Positions 1 through 6,228 are shown, numbered from the stretch's first letter. The stretch: 6,396 bases of DNA from Planctomycetaceae bacterium (GCA_023258825.1 JALQWE010000224.1:1-6396), one strand, 5' to 3'. The notes: a model not told the origin generated them from the letters alone. Made by a program: numbers and translations.

Positions 1-79
1 GACAACGCGCCAGCTCTTCCTCCGTCTGCCGGATAATCTGCATGGTGCGGTAAAGGGCAAGCACAGCGTGGGAGGACAT
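1..79 (-). CDS. Probable thiamine-diphosphate-dependent dehydrogenase E1 alpha subunit, N-terminus only
   Basis: The minus strand from the ATG at 79 encodes 26 residues before the window edge. The segment LALYRTMQIIRQTEEELAR resembles the first helix of E1 alpha subunits of pyruvate or branched-chain 2-oxoacid dehydrogenases, which typically read like LYR-M-IRR-EE-LA. These cytoplasmic enzymes decarboxylate a 2-oxoacid on thiamine diphosphate and pass the acyl group to the E2 lipoyl domain. An AAGGAG Shine-Dalgarno sequence (about 89-94) lies roughly 9 nt before the ATG and supports this start. The gene is on the same strand as manA but about 210 nt downstream of it, so co-transcription is uncertain. 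The thiamine-binding region lies outside the window, so the call rests on a short helix and could be wrong. Confidence 0.55.
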   Translation of the reverse strand, partial: MSSHAVLALYRTMQIIRQTEEELARC

Positions 80-289
80 GAATGGTGGCTCCTTCGGGAA
101 AGCCAGAACAGAAATCCGGAGTCAGCAGAACGACCGGTGCCATGGGAGAGCTTCCGGCGTACTCGTATCCTGATCGGATCGTCGCCTGCACTCAAGTCCC
201 GCAACCGTCACTCCACCCAGTTCCGGCAGATTCCCGCGGCCACCAGCGCGATTGCACCGGCCGATTCACGACGTTTTGGCCACCACTCG
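80..289. other. Intergenic stretch between manA and the E1 alpha gene
   Basis: About 210 bases separate the manA stop from the downstream start. I see no convincing gene, RNA or U-tract terminator. The only clear signal is the AAGGAG ribosome binding site near the E1 alpha start. Confidence 0.4.
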
Positions 290-1276
290 TCAGGGGCAGG
301 AGACTTCAAGGATCGTCAGACGCTCTAGGGGAAAGACCCGCACCTGCTCACTGCAGGCCGGCAGAAGGACGGTTTTTCCGGTTTCCAGCGAGGCGTCACC
401 CGTTGAAGTTTCCACTCGGGCACTTCCACTCAACGTCATCAGAATTCTGAAACGGCGATCCGACGGAATTCCAAAGGGATTGACACTTTCATGACGACGA
501 ATCACAAAGAACGGGCACCGCACCAGCTCTTCGAAGGCGTGATCATTGTCACAAAGAGACACCGGGACCACCGGATTGACAGGTCCCCGCTCGAAATCCG
601 TGCAGGCAATCGATTCGTCCACGTGGATCGGTCGGGCCTGCCCGCTGGCATCCAGTCGGCCCCAATCATGCAGACGAAAGGTCAGATTGCTCTGTTGCTG
701 AATCTCGGCGAGCACAATTCCCGGCCCCAGCGCATGCACCGTACCAGCCGGCACAAAAATACAGTCGCCAGCCGCTACAGGAATGATGTGCAGCAAGTCC
801 TCAAGATCACAGCCACCAAGAGCCCCACGCAATTGTTCAGCCGTAACTCCGGCACGCAGTCCCGCCGCGATTCGACTGCCGGCGTCTGCCTGCAGAATGA
901 TCCACGATTCCGTTTTTCCGTTCTCATGCAGATGAAATGATTTCGCCTGCACGTCATCCGGATGCACCTGCAGAGACAGCCAGTCGTTGGCGTCCAGAAA
1001 CTTGATCAGCAGCGGAAACTGGGAGAGTCCGGCGTGACGCCCCAGCAGCGGTTCCGGGTACTGACGCACCAGTTCCGGCAACGTAACGCCTGCCAGCGGG
1101 CCACTGGCCACACGACTGGTGCCGTCCGCGTGGTCCGCAATCTCCCAACTCTCAGCGAAGTCCGGCTCGGGACCGATCGACTTGCCCAGCAGGGTCTGCA
1201 GTTTCCGTCCGCCCCAGCGAATACGACGCAGCACTGGCTCAAAAATCAACGGTGGAAGTCGTGTCCCGCGACTCAT
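290..1276 (-). CDS. manA: Mannose-6-phosphate isomerase, class I (short bacterial type)
   Basis: Cytoplasmic zinc enzyme that interconverts mannose 6-phosphate and fructose 6-phosphate, linking mannose use and GDP-mannose synthesis to glycolysis. The 328-residue cupin-type protein opens with the family pattern PLIFEPVLRRIRWGGRKL. It contains SLQVHPDD (about 101-108), KTESWIIL (about 121-128), PAGTVHALG (about 176-184) and the signature AEIQQQSNLTFRLHDWGR (about 190-207). By family knowledge Q103, H105, E123 and H181 are the zinc ligands and R201 is catalytic; all are present. The frame is open upstream to a GTG at 1393, but the extra 39 residues do not look like the family, so I place the start at the ATG at 1276, although it lacks a clear Shine-Dalgarno sequence. 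It is divergent from ppnP. Length matches short bacterial forms; the product is near certain, the start less so. Confidence 0.94.
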   Translation of the reverse strand: MSRGTRLPPLIFEPVLRRIRWGGRKLQTLLGKSIGPEPDFAESWEIADHADGTSRVASGPLAGVTLPELVRQYPEPLLGRHAGLSQFPLLIKFLDANDWLSLQVHPDDVQAKSFHLHENGKTESWIILQADAGSRIAAGLRAGVTAEQLRGALGGCDLEDLLHIIPVAAGDCIFVPAGTVHALGPGIVLAEIQQQSNLTFRLHDWGRLDASGQARPIHVDESIACTDFERGPVNPVVPVSLCDNDHAFEELVRCPFFVIRRHESVNPFGIPSDRRFRILMTLSGSARVETSTGDASLETGKTVLLPACSEQVRVFPLERLTILEVSCP

Positions 1277-1357
1277 GGTAACGTCCGCGTCATGCTGAGA
1301 AACTGGTTCGGAGAGAGGTACCTGACCGGAATAAACTGTACACACGGAAGCTTTGCC

Positions 1358-1379
1358 GGACTCGGAAATTTCCGAATCC
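1358..1379. promoter_or_regulatory. Imperfect 22-bp palindrome in the manA/ppnP divergent region
   Basis: TCGGAAATTTCCGA (1362-1375) is a perfect 14-bp palindrome. It extends by three more pairs on each side (GGA and TCC) after one mismatch. It sits about 86 bp upstream of the chosen manA start and 165 bp upstream of ppnP, where an operator could act on either gene. No regulator is encoded nearby and I cannot name a family. If manA really started at the GTG at 1393, this would be coding sequence instead. Confidence 0.35.
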
Positions 1380-1540
1380 ACCACACACTGCACTTTTCCA
1401 CCCCCGCCAACTCGCTACCCTTCCCTTTTCGGGCTTTGCAGGCCTCAGACTTTCAGATCGGTTGCCTGCATCGGCTGAATTGCCGGGCTTACGTCCGCTG
1501 CCGTCGACTGATCGATTTACGCACTTGCAGGAAAACGCTG

Positions 1541-1852
1541 ATGAGCACGTTTGAAGGGGTTGCCGTCGTTAAAGCGGCTAATGTTTACTTTGACGGAAAA
1601 GTCACCAGTCGGACGGTGCAGTTCCCGGATGGCAGCATCAAGACTCTGGGAATCATGCTGCCCGGTGAATACAAGTTCAACACCGGAAAACCGGAACTGA
1701 TGGAGATTCAGAGCGGTGAACTGACCTGGTGCCCGGCTGACTCGACAGAGTGGCGTTCTGTTCAGGGTGGCCAGGAATTTCACGTCGCCGGAAATTCCAG
1801 TTTCCAACTGAAGGTCACAAAGGTCACGGATTACATCTGCTCGTTCCTGTAA
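1541..1852 (+). CDS. ppnP: Pyrimidine/purine nucleoside phosphorylase, PpnP (DUF1255) family
   Basis: A 103-residue single-domain cupin protein matching the PpnP (formerly YaiE) family, whose E. coli member phosphorolyses several nucleosides to free base plus ribose 1-phosphate. Shared landmarks are the N-terminal NVYFDGKV, the segment GIMLPGEYKFNTGKPELMEI, then SGELTWCPADSTEWR, a GQEFHVAGNSSFQLKV strand pair, and the terminal YICSFL, which parallels YLCRYL in E. coli. The length is close to the 94-residue E. coli protein, with a slightly longer N-terminus. AGGA at 1529-1532 lies 8 nt before the ATG at 1541 and supports this start. The frame is open much further upstream, but that part is the shadow of manA. 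It is a single-gene unit, divergent from manA and convergent with leuA. Family membership is clear; substrate range is inferred. Confidence 0.92.
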   Translation: MSTFEGVAVVKAANVYFDGKVTSRTVQFPDGSIKTLGIMLPGEYKFNTGKPELMEIQSGELTWCPADSTEWRSVQGGQEFHVAGNSSFQLKVTKVTDYICSFL

Positions 1853-2167
1853 CAATACGAGATTGTGGGTGCTCGCCTGATTCTTTCAGGTGCCGTGCAG
1901 CACGACAAAACGCGATCAGCCCAACGGTCCCGGGCTGGCTTTCGCTATTGCAGCCCGCAGAAGTGGTCCGGCGGGTGTGGCCTGGGCAGGTGCACCTGCA
2001 GGCATGCAGATTCCGTGGTGATTCATCGCAGTTTGATTGCAGAGCTGATCGCAGTGTCATCGCAGAGCCGGGCAGAGCAAAACTGCCCGGCTCTGTTCGT
2101 GTCCACGCACCGTCGTTCCATCGCCAATCCGCCCCGCTGACAACGCGGCCGGAACAGCCATCCAGCC
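1853..2167. other. Convergent intergenic region between ppnP and leuA
   Basis: About 315 bases with no credible gene. It holds a weak hairpin (CAGCCC 1917-1922 with GGGCTG 1932-1937), a perfect 14-bp palindrome GCAGGTGCACCTGC at 1986-1999, and a strong perfect hairpin at 2063-2095. The composition looks like the surrounding chromosome. Confidence 0.5.
2063..2095. terminator. Perfect 13-bp hairpin, probable bidirectional terminator for ppnP and leuA
   Basis: CAGAGCCGGGCAG (2063-2075) and CTGCCCGGCTCTG (2083-2095) pair perfectly around a 7-nt loop. The hairpin lies about 70 nt past the leuA stop and 210 nt past the ppnP stop, as expected for a shared terminator between convergent genes. Neither strand has a proper U-tract after the stem, so it is not a textbook intrinsic terminator and might instead be an RNA 3'-end stabiliser. 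Confidence 0.55.
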
Positions 2168-3727
2168 TCAGGGCCTGACGCCGTTCACCATGGTGGAATC
2201 GCCATTGGTCCGCCGATCCGAGTCCGCTCTGTTGAGCGCCTTCAGATAGGCCTGGGCTGCCGCTTCGATGATGTCTGTACTGACACCCTTGCCGGAATAA
2301 TGGCGTCCCGACACATCAATCGTCACTCGCACCTCGCCCAGCGCGTCTTTCCCTTCTGAGATACTCTTCACGTCGAATTCTTCCAGCCGGGCACTGAGCC
2401 CCATGATCCGTTCCATCGCCCGGAACACCGCGTCAATCGGCCCATCCCCGGTTGCCGCATCACACACCGGCTCCTGCGATTCACACTGCAGTTCCAGAGT
2501 CGCTGTGGGAATCATGCCGGTTCCGGCAGAGGTGTGAAAACGCCGCAGCGTCCAGCGTTCTGAAACATCGTTCAGGCGATTCTCAATCAAGGCCGTGATG
2601 TCGGCGTCGTAGATTTCCTTTTTCTTGTCTGCAAGGGCAATGAAGTCATCGAACGCCCGCTGAAGCGCCGCGTCGTCCAGCGTAAATCCCAGTTGAATCA
2701 CGCGATCGCGAAATGCGTGTCGCCCGCTGTGTTTGCCCAGAACCAGGTTTTGCCCAACGTAACCGACATCCTCCGGACGCATGATTTCGTACGTCGAACG
2801 TTCCTGCAGGACACCGTGCTGGTGAATCCCGGCTTCGTGAGCAAAGGCATTCTGCCCCACGATCGCTTTGTTACGCTGGACCTTCATGCCAGTGATCGAC
2901 GACACGAGGTGGCTGGTGGGATAGAGCCGCTGTGTGTTGATGTTGGTATGGCACTTGTAGTAGTCACCGCGAGTCCGCAGGGCCATCACGATTTCTTCAA
3001 GTGCCGCATTGCCCGCGCGTTCTCCAAGACCGTTGATGGTGCATTCCACCTGACGCGCTCCAGCCTCGATCGCCGACAGACTGTTGGCTACCGCCAGGCC
3101 GAGGTCATCATGGCAGTGCGCACTGATGATGGCCTGCCCAATGTTTGGAACATGCTGCTTCAGATGAGAAATGACGCGGAAATAATGGCTGGGTGTCGCA
3201 TAGCCAACAGTGTCCGGAATGTTGACCGTCGTCGCACCGGCGGCAATCGTTTTCTCGACGACTTCACAGAGGAAATCCAGCTCCGTTCGCACCGCATCTT
3301 CAGGAGAAAACTCGATGTCGTCACAGAACTCCTTCGCCAGCTTCACAGAGCTGACCGCCCGCTCGATGATCTGTGCCTTGTCCATCTTCAACTTGAATTC
3401 GCGATGAATCGCACTGGTCGCCAGAAACACGTGAATCCGACGCTTCTCGGCTGCGGCAAGAGCCCCCTTGGCTTTGGCAATGTCGTCTTCCCGACTGCGG
3501 GCCAGAGCACAGATGGTCGTCCGGTCGCCGAACCGTGCGGCAATCTCGGAGACCGCGTCGAAATCTCCCGGCGACGCAATCGGAAACCCCGCTTCAATAA
3601 CGTCCACACCCAGTTCCACCAGAGCTCGGGCGACTTCCAGCTTTTCACGAGTATTCATGCTGCAGCCGGGAGATTGCTCCCCGTCGCGCAACGTCGTGTC
3701 AAAAATCACAATTCTGTCACCAGTCAT
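2168..3727 (-). CDS. leuA: 2-isopropylmalate synthase
   Basis: Cytoplasmic enzyme for the first committed step of leucine synthesis: it condenses acetyl-CoA with 2-oxoisovalerate to give 2-isopropylmalate. The 519 residues have the full family layout. A TIM-barrel catalytic domain opens with DTTLRDGEQSPG (10-21; R14 and D15 catalytic by family knowledge), has AHCHDDLGLAVANS (203-216) with metal-binding H204 and H206, and NGLGERAGNAALEE (233-246). A linker region carries HQHGVLQERSTYEI and LGKHSGRHAF. The C-terminal leucine-binding regulatory domain contains ATGDGPIDAVFRA (425-437) and GKGVSTDIIEAAAQAY. I chose the ATG at 3727 over the in-frame GTG at 3730 because GGAG (3736-3739) lies 8 nt upstream of it. 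A leader-peptide attenuator precedes the gene. It is not followed by leuB, leuC or leuD here. LeuA is favoured over homocitrate or citramalate synthase because of this length, the regulatory domain and the leucine leader. Confidence 0.97.
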   Translation of the reverse strand: MTGDRIVIFDTTLRDGEQSPGCSMNTREKLEVARALVELGVDVIEAGFPIASPGDFDAVSEIAARFGDRTTICALARSREDDIAKAKGALAAAEKRRIHVFLATSAIHREFKLKMDKAQIIERAVSSVKLAKEFCDDIEFSPEDAVRTELDFLCEVVEKTIAAGATTVNIPDTVGYATPSHYFRVISHLKQHVPNIGQAIISAHCHDDLGLAVANSLSAIEAGARQVECTINGLGERAGNAALEEIVMALRTRGDYYKCHTNINTQRLYPTSHLVSSITGMKVQRNKAIVGQNAFAHEAGIHQHGVLQERSTYEIMRPEDVGYVGQNLVLGKHSGRHAFRDRVIQLGFTLDDAALQRAFDDFIALADKKKEIYDADITALIENRLNDVSERWTLRRFHTSAGTGMIPTATLELQCESQEPVCDAATGDGPIDAVFRAMERIMGLSARLEEFDVKSISEGKDALGEVRVTIDVSGRHYSGKGVSTDIIEAAAQAYLKALNRADSDRRTNGDSTMVNGVRP

Positions 3728-3737
3728 CACAACAACT

Positions 3738-3749
3738 CCGAAATTTCGG
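3738..3749. promoter_or_regulatory. 12-bp palindrome touching the leuA ribosome binding site
   Basis: CCGAAATTTCGG is a perfect palindrome 10 bp upstream of the leuA ATG, and its edge overlaps the GGAG Shine-Dalgarno sequence. It could be an operator or a small RNA stem affecting initiation. It shares the core GAAATTTC with the palindrome at 1362-1375. Function is inferred from position only. Confidence 0.3.
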
Positions 3750-3853
3750 GATGATTTGTTCCGAGCGACCGCAGAAATTCAAACCCCGGCCTGTTGCAGT
3801 ATTTTCGGCGACCGCCGCAGACCTCACGCAACCGAAACACTGCGAAACACAAT

Positions 3854-3883
3854 AAAAAAACCCTGAGGAATCGACCTCAGGGT
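3854..3883 (-). terminator. Intrinsic terminator in the leuA leader (attenuator, segments 3 and 4)
   Basis: On the minus strand, ACCCTGAGG (3883 to 3875) pairs with CCTCAGGG and the following T (3868 to 3860) around a 6-nt loop. The stem is immediately followed by a run of seven T residues (3860 to 3854). This is a textbook intrinsic terminator, but it lies about 126 nt upstream of leuA and downstream of a Leu-rich leader peptide, so it most likely acts as an attenuator and not as the end of csrA. Confidence 0.85.
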
Positions 3884-3913
3884 GTGCTGAATGGTTTGCA
3901 GACTCACCCGAGG
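3875..3913 (-). promoter_or_regulatory. Antiterminator hairpin of the leuA leader (segments 2 and 3)
   Basis: On the minus strand CCTCGGGTG (3913 to 3905) can pair with CACCCTGAGG (3884 to 3875), giving 9 bp with one bulged U, plus an inner CTG/CAG stem. This uses the whole 5' arm of the terminator, so the two hairpins exclude each other. Segment 2 can also pair with ACCTGAGCC inside leuL (3944 to 3936), a 1:2 hairpin of 9 pairs with one G-U and one bulge. Segment 2 begins 2 nt after the leuL stop codon and 11 nt after the last Leu codon. A ribosome at the stop would mask it; one stalled on the Leu run would leave it free. Confidence 0.72.
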
Positions 3914-3915
3914 CC

Positions 3916-3963
3916 TCACTGAGGAAGCAGAAGAAGGCTCAGGTTAATCAGCAGGAAACGCAT
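3916..3963 (-). CDS. leuL: leuA leader peptide, 7 of 15 residues leucine
   Basis: The ATG at 3963 opens a 15-codon frame encoding MRFLLINLSLLLLPQ and ending in TGA at 3918-3916. Leucine occupies positions 4, 5, 8 and 10-13, using CTG four times and CTT three times. GGAAGA (3971-3976) sits 7 nt upstream as a possible ribosome binding site. The frame is followed by competing antiterminator and terminator hairpins and then leuA on the same strand, the arrangement of leucine-operon leaders in enterobacteria. The peptide is expected to have no function beyond letting its translation speed report charged leucyl-tRNA. Short Leu-rich frames can arise by chance; the matching RNA structures and the leucine gene downstream make chance unlikely. 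The symbol leuL follows the enteric analogue. Confidence 0.8.
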   Translation of the reverse strand: MRFLLINLSLLLLPQ

Positions 3964-4331
3964 GACACTGTCTTCCGTCGTCCGGAATTTGTTGTACGTC
4001 AGACACACCCAACATTCGCGATTGATGCCCAACCACAGGCAACTCGCTGGTTGAAAGACTATCTGTCCCACGCTATGCCGTCAACGATCTGCGGGCGAGA
4101 AATAGGCCGGATCTGGAAACGGCAACACAAGAAACTCGTATCAAAAGCGATCGGACGGGGCCTGGGGGAACGCGGGAAACGAACACAAGTCGGATTCGTC
4201 AGGAAAGCAATTGGAAAGATGCACAGGCTTTTCTAACGAATCAGACCGGGGCCCTGCGGAAGTTCCGTACTGAATTGAGGCGTTGTGCCAGAAGCGTTGA
4301 ATTTGCCAGATCGAACTGGCGCCTTTGGGTC
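3964..4331. other. Intergenic region between csrA and the leuA leader
   Basis: About 370 bases without a credible gene. It holds a candidate promoter for the leu leader (4056-4084) and a weak 5-bp hairpin just after the csrA stop (GCCAG 4305-4309 with CTGGC 4316-4320), which might mark the csrA 3' end. Nothing else recognisable is seen at 4085-4300. Confidence 0.4.
4056..4084 (-). promoter_or_regulatory. Candidate sigma-70-type promoter for leuL-leuA
   Basis: On the minus strand TTGACG (4084 to 4079, 5 of 6 matches to the -35 consensus) is followed after 17 nt by TAGTCT (4061 to 4056), which keeps the three most conserved -10 positions. A start near 4049 would place leuL about 86 nt into the transcript and give an attenuated RNA of about 195 nt. 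This is a consensus match only. Confidence 0.33.
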
Positions 4332-4580
4332 TCAGCTCCCCTCAACGGCCGACAACAGGTCGTCACCGCTTTCCTGATCCACGGTCGCAGCGGCTTGCTC
4401 ATCGCTCACGTAAACCGAGTCTTCGAGTTGCTTCACAACGATCTCGCGGCGAGCAATTCTGACGGACGGCGGAGCTTCGATTGATAATCGAACACGCCCT
4501 CCGCGCACCTGAGTGACCGTGACACGAATGTCCCCGGCAATCTGAATGGATTCACCCACTTTACGACTGAGCACAAGCAT
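4332..4580 (-). CDS. csrA: Translational regulator CsrA (RsmA)
   Basis: A small homodimeric RNA-binding protein that recognises GGA motifs in mRNA leaders and represses or stabilises the messages. The 82-residue product begins MLVLSRKVGESIQIAGDIRV, the canonical first strands of the family. It continues with RGGRVRLSIEAPPSVRIARREI, carrying L4, R6 and R44, which family knowledge places on the RNA-binding surface. The C-terminal tail of about 30 residues is acidic and longer than the 61-residue E. coli protein. I start at the ATG at 4580, not eight codons earlier, because the family begins MLVL and because AAGGAAGG (4587-4594) lies 6 nt upstream, the strongest Shine-Dalgarno sequence in the window. 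There are no flagellar genes such as fliW beside it, so its targets cannot be read from context. Confidence 0.95.
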   Translation of the reverse strand: MLVLSRKVGESIQIAGDIRVTVTQVRGGRVRLSIEAPPSVRIARREIVVKQLEDSVYVSDEQAAATVDQESGDDLLSAVEGS

Positions 4581-4617
4581 CTGACACCTTCCTTTGTCGA
4601 ACACCGCACCGTCCGAG

Positions 4618-4646
4618 ATACTGTTCAGGCCGCGGAGACATGTCAG
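4618..4646 (-). promoter_or_regulatory. Candidate csrA promoter
   Basis: On the minus strand CTGACA (4646 to 4641, 5 of 6 matches to the -35 consensus) is separated by 17 nt from CAGTAT (4623 to 4618, 3 of 6 matches to the -10 consensus). A start near 4611 would give a leader of about 30 nt before csrA. The -10 match is weak, so this is tentative. Confidence 0.28.
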
Positions 4647-4843
4647 TCGCAGGGAACGCTCCAGGCTCCTTCAGCCTGCACGCCCACCACACGAATCGAT
4701 CGCCGCCCCGGCCCATCTCCAGGCAGGCGTCCCGCCCCCGCTGCCTCGAATTTCGGAGTGCCCACCTCCGCAGACACCAAACCGCTGACACGAAGGCGTC
4801 ATTGCAGATTACGCAGGCTGGTGGGTGTAATTCGAGAAAAATT

Positions 4844-4873
4844 GAGGAAGATCGGACGTTTTCCTCGTTTTTT
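4844..4873 (+). terminator. Intrinsic-terminator-like hairpin with no upstream gene on its strand
   Basis: GAGGAAGA (4844-4851) pairs with TTTTCCTC (4859-4866), 8 pairs including one G-U, around the loop TCGGACG. It is followed by G and a run of six T residues (4868-4873). The plus strand has no recognised gene between ppnP (ending 1852) and this point, so it may end an unannotated RNA or stop antisense transcription. The reverse strand shows only 6 pairs followed by AATTTTT. Confidence 0.42.
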
Positions 4874-4890
4874 CCAGGATTCCCTGAACG

Positions 4891-5018
4891 CGTTCTTCCC
4901 CGCGGCGGAGAACGAGCATGGGTGGCCCCGGGCCACCCGCAGCCTCCGACTGCCCTGGCCGGGCCACTGTCCGAGTTCGGTGGAGCTGACGGATTGATCG
5001 TTTCCGATCAATCCAGTC
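4891..5018. repeat. Three further consecutive hairpins between csrA and groEL
   Basis: CGTTCT (4891-4896) pairs with AGAACG (4909-4914), extended by CC/GG past a bulge. GGGTGGCC (4920-4927) pairs perfectly with GGCCACCC (4931-4938) around a 3-nt loop. GGATTGATCG (4991-5000) pairs perfectly with CGATCAATCC (5005-5014) around TTTC, with three more pairs after a bulged A. The stems are visible in the sequence; whether they form one structured RNA is not known. Confidence 0.45.
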
Positions 5019-5361
5019 CACTGCGGTCAGGCCAGTCAGCGCACGAGTGTCGCTCGAGCAAGTTCATTCCGAAATGCCAGATGCGGCCCGCGCTGCCGCC
5101 TGCCAAAACGACTGTCGCACACGACTGCCGCGGCGATTGAAACCCCATCCTTCATCCACAACCCCTGATCTTTAATCCACTTGCGCCACACAGCAGCCGT
5201 GCGGCACGTCGTTTGCATTCAGGTGACCCGAAGAATTTTCTCTGCCACTCTGGACATACTGGCACACTTCTGAACAGCAACCTGTCAGCCGTTGTGATGG
5301 TGATGTCTGGTGATTGGACGCAGGCGACATAAAGTTAGAGTGAAAAGACTGAGGAGAAGCC

Positions 5362-6228
5362 GTGGCTAAGTTACTGACGTTCGATGAAGAGGCCCGTAAG
5401 AGCCTGCTTTCCGGCGTTTCAAAGCTGTCGAAGGCTGTTGCCAGCACGTTGGGCCCACGCGGCCGCAACGCGGTTCTGGACAAGGGGTGGGGCGCCCCGA
5501 AGGTCACCAAGGACGGTGTGACAGTTGCCGAAGACATTGATCTGGAAGATCCCTACGAGAACGTGGCTGTGCAGCTGGTGAAGGAAGCGGCTTCCAAGAC
5601 CAACGACGTGGCCGGTGACGGAACCACAACGGCAACCGTTCTGGCTGAAGCCATGTATCGGGCTGGTCTGAAGTACATCGCGGCCGGTGCTGACGCAATG
5701 GCACTCAGCCGTGGCGCTCAGAAGGCTGTCACTGCGGTCATCGACGCTCTGCAGAAGATGGCAAAGCCTGTGAAGGCCACTGACAAAGAGTCCATCGCTC
5801 GCGTGGCCACGATCGCTGGCAACAACAGCACAGAAATCGGCGAGATCCTCGCTGATGCGCTGTTGAAGGTCGGCAAAGACGGTGTGATCACCGTCGAAGA
5901 AGGACGGCACGTCAGCACAGAAGTTGATCTCGTCGAAGGCATGCAGTTCGACCGCGGATACCTGTCTCCGCACTTCATCACCAATGAAGACGAGCAGGAA
6001 GTGGTTCTGGAAAACTGCCGGATCCTGTTGCACGAAGAAAAGATCAGCACAGCCAAGTCTTTGGTCCCAGTGCTGGAAGCCATCAGCAAGGGCAACGTGC
6101 CACTGTATCGCGGAAGAAGTCGAAGGCGAAGCGCTCGCCTCGCAACGCTGGTCGTCAACAACATCCGTGGCATCCTCAAGACCTGCGCCGTCAAGGCGCC
6201 GGGCTTCGGCGACCGCCGCAAGGCCATG
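5362..6228 (+). CDS. groEL: Chaperonin GroEL, N-terminal half, disrupted
   Basis: 60-kDa chaperonin subunit that folds proteins in an ATP-driven double ring. Translation starts at the GTG at 5362, five nt after AGGAG (5352-5356), with MAKLLTFDEEARKSLLSGVS. The equatorial ATP site is intact: TLGPRGRN (29-36), TKDGVTVAEDI (49-59) and NDVAGDGTTTATVLAE (81-96), with D86 matching E. coli D87. Intermediate and apical segments follow, including GVITVEEG and GMQFDRGYLSPHFITN. At 6106-6143 the frame slips, replacing the expected IIAEEVEGEALA with a basic stretch of 12 residues, then returns to TLVVNNIRGILK and KAPGFGDRRKAM (residue 289). Homology ends there: the rest of a roughly 540-residue GroEL is missing, although the frame stays open to the window edge. 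No groES or CIRCE element precedes it, so it may be a stand-alone paralogue. Confidence 0.95.

Larger units (their letters stand above)
4581..5361. other. Long divergent intergenic region between csrA and groEL
   Basis: About 780 bases with no frame that resembles a known protein; the open frames here have random-looking composition. It contains a candidate csrA promoter near 4618-4646, a run of four hairpins at 4844-5018, and the groEL ribosome binding site. I find no CIRCE operator (TTAGCACTC-N9-GAGTGCTAA) before groEL and no groES. The stretch 5019-5340 shows only minor direct repeats and a TGCCA/TGGCA inverted pair at 5243-5264. Confidence 0.5.

Noticed and set aside
191..292. A 33-codon minus-strand frame from a TTG overlapping the manA end, reading DEWWPKRRESAGAIALVAAG and a few more residues
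   Set aside because: It has no Shine-Dalgarno sequence, a TTG start inside manA, no recognised family and a length that arises often by chance in GC-rich DNA.
1277..1393. Upstream extension of manA to the GTG at 1393
   Set aside because: The 39 extra residues do not match the family, which normally starts a few residues before the PLIFEP region, and the extension covers the palindrome at 1362-1375.
962..1540. Long N-terminal extension of the ppnP frame back to 962
   Set aside because: It is antisense to manA, does not resemble any PpnP extension, and the ATG at 1541 has its own ribosome binding site and the family N-terminus.
2693..3754. A 353-codon plus-strand open frame
   Set aside because: It lies wholly antisense to leuA, whose protein matches its family end to end; the plus frame has shadow-like composition.
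3854..3883. The leader terminator as simply the end of the csrA transcript
   Set aside because: It is about 450 bases past the csrA stop, behind a Leu-rich leader frame and a competing antiterminator, so an attenuator for leuA explains more of the sequence.
5243..5264. TGCCA-N12-TGGCA as a CIRCE operator
   Set aside because: CIRCE is TTAGCACTC-N9-GAGTGCTAA; this pair is only 5 bp with the wrong spacing and sequence.
5260..5276. TGGCAC as a possible sigma-54 -24 element before groEL
   Set aside because: The matching -12 element (TTGC at the right spacing) is absent; TGAA is found instead.
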